Shown here: positions 59,022 to 64,000 of the stretch, piece after piece
Numbering within the stretch: the stretch's first letter is position 1
How the letters are laid out: each line of letters begins with the position of its first letter
NCBI GenBank assembly: GCA_014529385.2
Contig: CM043964.1
Coordinates: 137,088,529-137,152,528 of the forward strand
DNA length: 64,000 nucleotides
Reading direction: 5' to 3'
From: Adiantum capillus-veneris
Lineage: Eukaryota; Streptophyta; Polypodiopsida; Polypodiales; Pteridaceae
Made by a program: the position numbers and the translations under genes
Notes under the pieces: model-generated
Told to the model about the DNA's origin: nothing
Databases searched by the model: none
Seen by the model: only the letters and a program-made list of their open reading frames with translations

Positions 59022-59862
59022 TCAATTAAACCTAAAATTTACTCATTCTCTCATTTGTGCAATAGAAGAGTGCTCTTGCTCCATCTCCATCTCCATCTTT
59101 TTCTTCTTCACCTCCTTGTGTGTGTGTGTATGTGAGAGAGAGAGAGAGTGTGTGTGTGTGTGCGCGTCGAGCATTGCGACGATGGCACGGCGGCGGTGAA
59201 GCGGTTGAGCGCGGCGAAGCGGCGTCTCCTTCTTCTTCGCGGCGAGGAATCCTCCACGAAGCAAGCGTAGAGCGGTGAGTGACACACCATCGCTTTCTTT
59301 GAGCTTACTAGTTTAGGCTTGTTGTGTGCTTGGAGCCATTTGTGGCTCGCACACGGTGTATTGGCAAGTCCTTTGCTTCGACAGTGCGGCAAGGAGCGCA
59401 CATAAGAATACTGAGAGGGTCTCAAGAATAGGAGAGGGAAAAGCTCGCGCTTCATCGCGGCTTTAAAAATAAATATATATATATTATTATTATTATTATT
59501 ATTATTTTTTACTTTTTTTTATGACGTTCGCGAATCTTATGTGCGATTTTAAGAAGCTCTATACTTACAAGTTCCTATTCTATCTTGAGAGAGAGAAAGA
59601 AAGAAGTATCCTAATTTTGACTCACCTCTCTTTTTTTCCTAAAAATACTATCTCTAAGCTTTTTCTTCACACATAGATTAGGTTCCCACATAAACCTATT
59701 GTTCCACATAAAGAAAGATCATAAATGATTAGATTCTGAACCCGATTTTCAATCCAATTGCTCTGATAAACTCATGATGACTCAAAAAATCGAGAATCTT
59801 GATTACTTTGCAAAATAAATGAAATGACTTATATGGATAAATGTTGGATACATTACAAAAAT

Positions 59863-60982
59863 TCAAATGACCAAAATGTGTATGCCAAAGATTTGCATCT
59901 GAAATAGCTTTTGAATCCACAACTACATTTGCAAAAATTTTCCAACACTTGTCATACAAAGTGAGCTTATACAACACACGGTATAAAATGTCAGATGCAA
60001 CAATTTCACCACCGAAACTAAGATCATGTACAGTACATCTGTCATCCATAAATTTTACTACAAGACCAAGTCTAGCAAGTGCAAATACAAACAAAAGATT
60101 CTTCTTGATCCCAAGTACATAAAGTGCATCAAAAAGTGTAAAGGAACTACCATTTGCAGCAGTAAGCACAATCTTTCCAATTCTGTGAACCGGATAAGAG
60201 GCATTGTTGGCACAAGTAACTGAATTCCCGTGAGGGATAGACTCAAGAGAGGTGAACAAATCATGATGTGAGGTAATGTGCTTTGTAACACCACTTTCAA
60301 AATACCACACATGTGAATCTTCAACAACTGACATGCATGCATCATGGACAACATCATTATAGGTACGCTCTGCACGAAAAGCCCATTCTGCATCAACATC
60401 AACATCACGGTCTCCTTTCATAGAAGACTCAACAATAGCTACATTTGTAGTGGAACCAACATTTGCATTGGAACCACACTCTTTCTTCTTAGCCTATTTG
60501 GCCTTCACCTAAGCACACTGCTTGATTAAGTGATCATTAGCTTTACAATAATGGCAATGCATCTTCTTTTTGCCCTTATCACCATAATTTCTAGACAAAT
60601 TGCTACCAGCGAAAGCATTAGGAACATGTGATTTTCCACTCGCATAAGAACCATAAGAAGTGGCTGCATTGTTGTTACCACCTTTTCTTTGAGCAGCAGT
60701 AAAGGCATGTTCAACTGCATGCTGTCTAGTCCTTTTTCTTTTGGAACGTGACTCTTGCAACAGCAATGTGCATAATGCATCAAACTTGACAACTTCAGGA
60801 TTTCCTTCGGTCATAAGTCTCCAAGTACTAGCAAAAGTCTGGTAAGAATTTGGCAAGGCATCAAGAACAGTGTGCACAAGGGTACTGTCAGACCATAGTT
60901 GAATGTCATTGACATCAAAATATTTTGTACAAAATGCCATTTGTAGGGAACAATTGATACAAATTGCCAACAACACTAGCAA
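59863..60982 (-). pseudogene. Copia Gag and protease remnant (5' half of the split element)
   Basis: Reading down from 60982: the Gag part WSDSTLVHTVLDALPNSYQT and a zinc knuckle CHYCKANDHLIKQC (C-x2-C-x4-H-x4-C, about 60560-60519), then a stop region, then from 60421 protease with WYFESGVTKHIT where the family has DSGAT: the catalytic Asp is Glu. The pre-integrase segment LWHTHFGHLNF follows and is cut by the 57180-59857 insertion. It continues as 55304-57174. Confidence 0.85.
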
Positions 60983-61310
60983 TAGCGTAGGATTCTGACT
61001 AAGGATTAGGCTTTAGCTTAGTAGTAGATGGACAATCCCTTCTGACACTTCTTGGCCTAGGAATTTCTTTTAATCCTTATCAAGATGTGCAAGCCATATT
61101 ATAAAAAAGGGAAAGTAAGACTATGTCTCATAGAAGCAAAGAATGGTAGAAAGAAAGAAATCATTATCTCCACACCTTTCCATCTATCTAAAAAGCAAAA
61201 GCTATAGAAAAATATGTATGTGCATTGTGTAGATCCTGCCTCATTTACTACAATGTGCACATGGATCTTATCTTCAAGGTGACCATGTGTTCACTGTTCA
61301 TCCATATATC
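60921..61310 (-). repeat. Copia 5' region, left arm of an inverted repeat
   Basis: Minus-strand sequence upstream of Gag matches the plus strand at 62285-62760 along its whole length (shared words TACAAAATATTT, TTGGCAATTTGTATCAATTG, TCTTACTTTC, TTTCTTTCTACCATTC, GGATCTACACAAT). It probably covers the LTR end and the beginning of gag. Confidence 0.75.
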
Positions 61311-62284
61311 AATGTTCTGAAACATGGAAGAATACCCCCTTCTCTACTAGATACCCATGAGTTATCTCTTTTTAAAGCTCCTCCTCAATGGAGCTAAGGC
61401 TAGACATCCAAAATGTCCATGGCACACTCCACAATTGCCATTCCTCTATGCTTTAGGGATAGAGATGTGTAAGAAGTATAGTAGCACAAAACAAGAAAAA
61501 AATATAAAAATCATAAGAGCAAAGTACCACAAACAACCCAAAGCCAACTGGAAATAATAGCCACCATATGAATCACTTACAGTTATCTTTGTACAGAAGA
61601 AGATTAGAGCTCTCGAGATGGAGATGAAACTCCTTGTGTATGTAAACATGTTGCACTAAAACTTCCTTTAGTGCCTTCTTGGCTCCAAAAGTACTAAAAT
61701 GTTTTGCTCTTTCTTTCCAACATGACAAGAATTGGTTTTTTGAGGAGTATTTTCTTCTCCCACTTTGCTACATTATAATCTAGCTACCCTTGGCTATGAA
61801 TGTTGGGATCCACTATTTGTGCTCCTTTAGTGTGGCATAGGTGATAATGGTTTCAATGGATGTGCTAGGGTGTTTAGATCAGGTGGACTCGATTGCTTGA
61901 GGAAGATGACATGCAGAAGATGAGTGAAGAGAGGATAGTAGGAAGACGAGGGAGAAGAAGATAATGGAATGAGGAGATAGGTGGGGTGAAAGAGACCTTT
62001 TTGAGGTAAAAGGACCACGTGATGGAAAGTTACCTTAGATTTTCTTTCAAAAAAAATCATTTTAAAAATTCAAAAGCAATTTTAAATACGAAGTTTCCGT
62101 TCCACCTCTCATTGCCCTAGAGAACTCTCTCTCTAAATGTTAAAAGGCAAAAAAGAGACCTCAAACTTCCCCTAATGTTTAAATACATGATCCATACCCA
62201 AAACTTCATTTTATCATTTTTCTACATTTGGTGGCATCATGTGTGGGGAACTATTCCCTCTAGATCAAAACATGGATGATTATC
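61311..62284. other. Unassigned spacer of the inverted repeat
   Basis: About 970 bp with no recognised gene, between the two copia arms. Confidence 0.4.
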
Positions 62285-62389
62285 ATGAGAACCCCATCCA
62301 TGACATTGATGTGTGGATAAACAGTAACCACTTGGCCACTTTGTAGATAAGATTCATGTGCACATTGTACCAAGTGAGGTAGGATCTAC

Positions 62390-62467
<78 letters not shown>

Positions 62468-62760
62468 CCTGTAGCTATTGCTCTTGAGAAAAATGGAAAG
62501 AAATTGTATAGATAATGATTGCTTTCTTTCTACCATTCTCTTCTTTGTGAGTCATAGTCTTACTTTCTCTCTTTTATAATACGACTTGTAGGTCCCTAGA
62601 AGGATTGAGAATAAATTTATATGCCGAGCAGTTCCAAAGGGGATTATGAATCTACTTCCAAGCTAAAGCCTACTCTCTAATTAGATCCCTACTCTATTGC
62701 CAATACGGTTGGCAATTTGTATCAATTGTTTCCTACAACTAGCATTTGGTACAAAATATT
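62285..62760 (+). repeat. Copia 5' region, right arm of an inverted repeat
   Basis: Inverted diverged copy of 60921-61310. It has gained a microsatellite (AT about 62393-62428, AG about 62429-62462) and stops abruptly at 62760 where the next retroelement begins. Confidence 0.75.
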
Positions 62761-62761
62761 T

Positions 62762-63616
62762 TTAAATTGGCTTGTTCTGAATTGGTACTTTTGGACGCCA
62801 TACCAATATAGTCCGTTGCGGATACTTCTTGTTAATAATTGTTCGTGGAAGCTTTGCTTTCGTAGGGTTATTTGTCTTTTCTGCAGTCAACTCCCTTACA
62901 GGAATTAAGCTGTCTTTCTTGAGCCAAACTTGATATTTCCGCCCTTGATGAAATTGCGACTCGGATAGATCTGTACCTCGCACCCACACTTGCCTGGTTC
63001 CCTGCATGATTTTTGGATTTTGATAATACATTTCTTGCCATCCAAACCTTGATTGTTGTTGATTAGTGCGTTGCGGATGTACAGACTCCTGTCTCCACAT
63101 TGACACATATTCATCATAGGACAAGAAGGCTTCTGAAAAGTTGTCATTTTTGAACAGTGCTTCATTAGTATCCAAATCAATGAATACTCTGTTAACTTTC
63201 ATCCACAAGACTGCTAAGATACACGGCGTTGCTGATCTATTTGGTGGCAACACATGGAACTTATGAGTGTACGTGTGCCCCTGCACTGTGATTGGTAACA
63301 TAATAGACCACAAAGTGGTCACCTCATCACCCGATGCGACTTTCAACTTGTGTGTTTCTATGAACTGCATCATTGGCCCAAGTTTTTGAAAGAGCTCAAA
63401 GCTGATGACACTCAATTTTGCCCCAGTGTCAAGCAATGCATAGGTTTCTACTTGTTCTGTGCCTGCATATGCTTTTATGTAAGGACTACACCACGTGTTC
63501 TCGTCCCGAGCCATAAGGTCTGTGATTGTCCTTGCTAGTTCTTCGCTTTGTATATCCGCTTCAATTGTTTGGATTGTTGGAAGAGGATATTCTTCAGTCA
63601 TCATTGGTGTGACCAT
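62762..63616 (-). pseudogene. Retroelement aspartic protease segment
   Basis: 284 codons. YALLDTGAKLSVIS (about residues 59-72) is a retropepsin active site with the canonical DTGA. The flap and C-terminal part follow (LKVASGDEVTTL, ITVQGHTYTHKFHVLP and a CILAVLWMK segment where ILG.D usually stands). The rest (residues 150-284) is basic and unassigned. The frame ends at 62762 where the copia arm begins, so RT, if it ever followed, is lost. The same frame continues upstream, with one stop, from an integrase-type C-terminus (63689-64000). Confidence 0.75.
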
Positions 63617-63688
63617 GTTTATTGTCCTCAGAAACTGCTTTCGCTTAGCAATGAGTTCCTTGGCTTCTTGCTGTGCCTGGTCATGAAC

Positions 63689-64000
63689 TCATTGTTGTTC
63701 CTGTCTATAGGCTTTGCCATAATGCAAATGAAACAACATCCCAGGAGTTAGAGGTAGATGATACTTTTTCAAACGACACCCACTAATCCAATTCGGCATT
63801 TCTTTTCCATCTAGTGTCGACAGTTTTACTGCTCCGCTAGACGAGATATCTTGGATCAAATAAGGCCCCATTCCTCTTTTCTTTAGTTTCTTGGCATGCT
63901 GTTTAAGGGTGTATACCAAGACATAGTCCCCCGTTTTAAAGTCCTTGTTTTTGACATGTTTGTCAAAAAACTCTTTCTATTGTCTTTTCTTGGCAAAAAT
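63689..64000 (-). pseudogene. Ty3-type integrase C-terminal (GPY/F-like) segment, runs off the window
   Basis: Reads GDYVLVYTLKQHAKKLKKRG, then MGPYLIQDISSSGAVKLS and ISGCRLKKYHLP: the small C-terminal module of Ty3 integrases. An in-frame TAG lies upstream near 63977 and a TGA at 63689-63691 separates it from the protease. The core domain should lie beyond 64000. Confidence 0.65.

Larger units (their letters stand above)
57180..59857 (+). mobile_element. LTR-like insertion of 2,678 bp (probable solo LTR) with 5 bp target duplication
   Basis: The segment starts TGTGAGGTCCCCAACCC and ends GATACATTACA (TG..CA), flanked by identical AAAAT at 57175-57179 and 59858-59862. It splits the copia pre-integrase region exactly: HLNF on one side and ASLVGLQ on the other join without loss. 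The start TGTGAGGTCCCCA is common in Ty3/gypsy LTRs. I saw no internal repeat of its ends, primer site or pol motif, so a solo LTR of a large gypsy element, transcribed on the plus strand, is the best reading. A non-coding LTR element cannot be excluded. Confidence 0.8.

Overview
The window is repeat-rich nuclear DNA of a land plant. Evidence: plant-type LTR retrotransposons (Ty1/copia and a Ty3/gypsy element with two RNase H domains), a CACTA (En/Spm) DNA transposon, a Mutator-type MITE, and fragments of plant genes (OXS3-like, HIPP-like, PPR, importin-alpha, AP2/ERF). Very long AG/CT and GT tracts, decayed PPR copies and scarcity of genes would fit a fern, but that is a weak guess. No gene in the window looks both intact and clearly host-functional.

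Layout. 1-3636: three copies of one copia-type LTR around gutted interiors. 3637-6612: an unassigned stretch, a 47+22 nt poly-G block, GC-rich DNA, large AG/CT arrays and a decayed LINE on the minus strand. 7334-10360: a decayed SWIM-type transposase-like gene, copia RT scraps and a possible LTR. 11607-13816: an LTR pair with PBS and PPT whose interior carries an OXS3-like plant gene instead of gag-pol. 13.8-26.5 kb: mostly unassigned DNA with tandem repeats, a retroelement PBS, two PPR scraps and an importin-alpha scrap. 26526-35289: a young, nearly intact 8.8 kb Ty3/gypsy element of the Tat type, target duplication CCGT, with a frame break in integrase. 36.8-37.9 kb: an AP2/ERF fragment and a 450 bp MITE with a 9 bp target duplication. 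40187-48037: a 7.85 kb CACTA element (target duplication TTT) with a TNP2-like and a TNPA-like gene, each broken by one stop codon, and a captured HIPP-like (heavy-metal-associated) gene copy. 50.0-53.9 kb: two convergent gene-like regions of unrecognised family. 55.3-61.0 kb: a decayed minus-strand copia element split by a 2,678 bp LTR-like insertion with target duplication AAAAT. 60.9-62.8 kb: inverted copies of the same copia 5' end. 62.76-64.0 kb: a minus-strand retroelement in which the integrase tail is followed in frame by an aspartic protease.

How it works together: the recognisable coding capacity is that of mobile elements. The gypsy Gag-Pol and the CACTA TNP2/TNPA pair are the two nearly complete systems. 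Two different elements (LTR element at 11.6-13.8 kb, CACTA at 40-48 kb) appear to carry host gene copies. Calls rest on reading motifs by eye; no database search was run.
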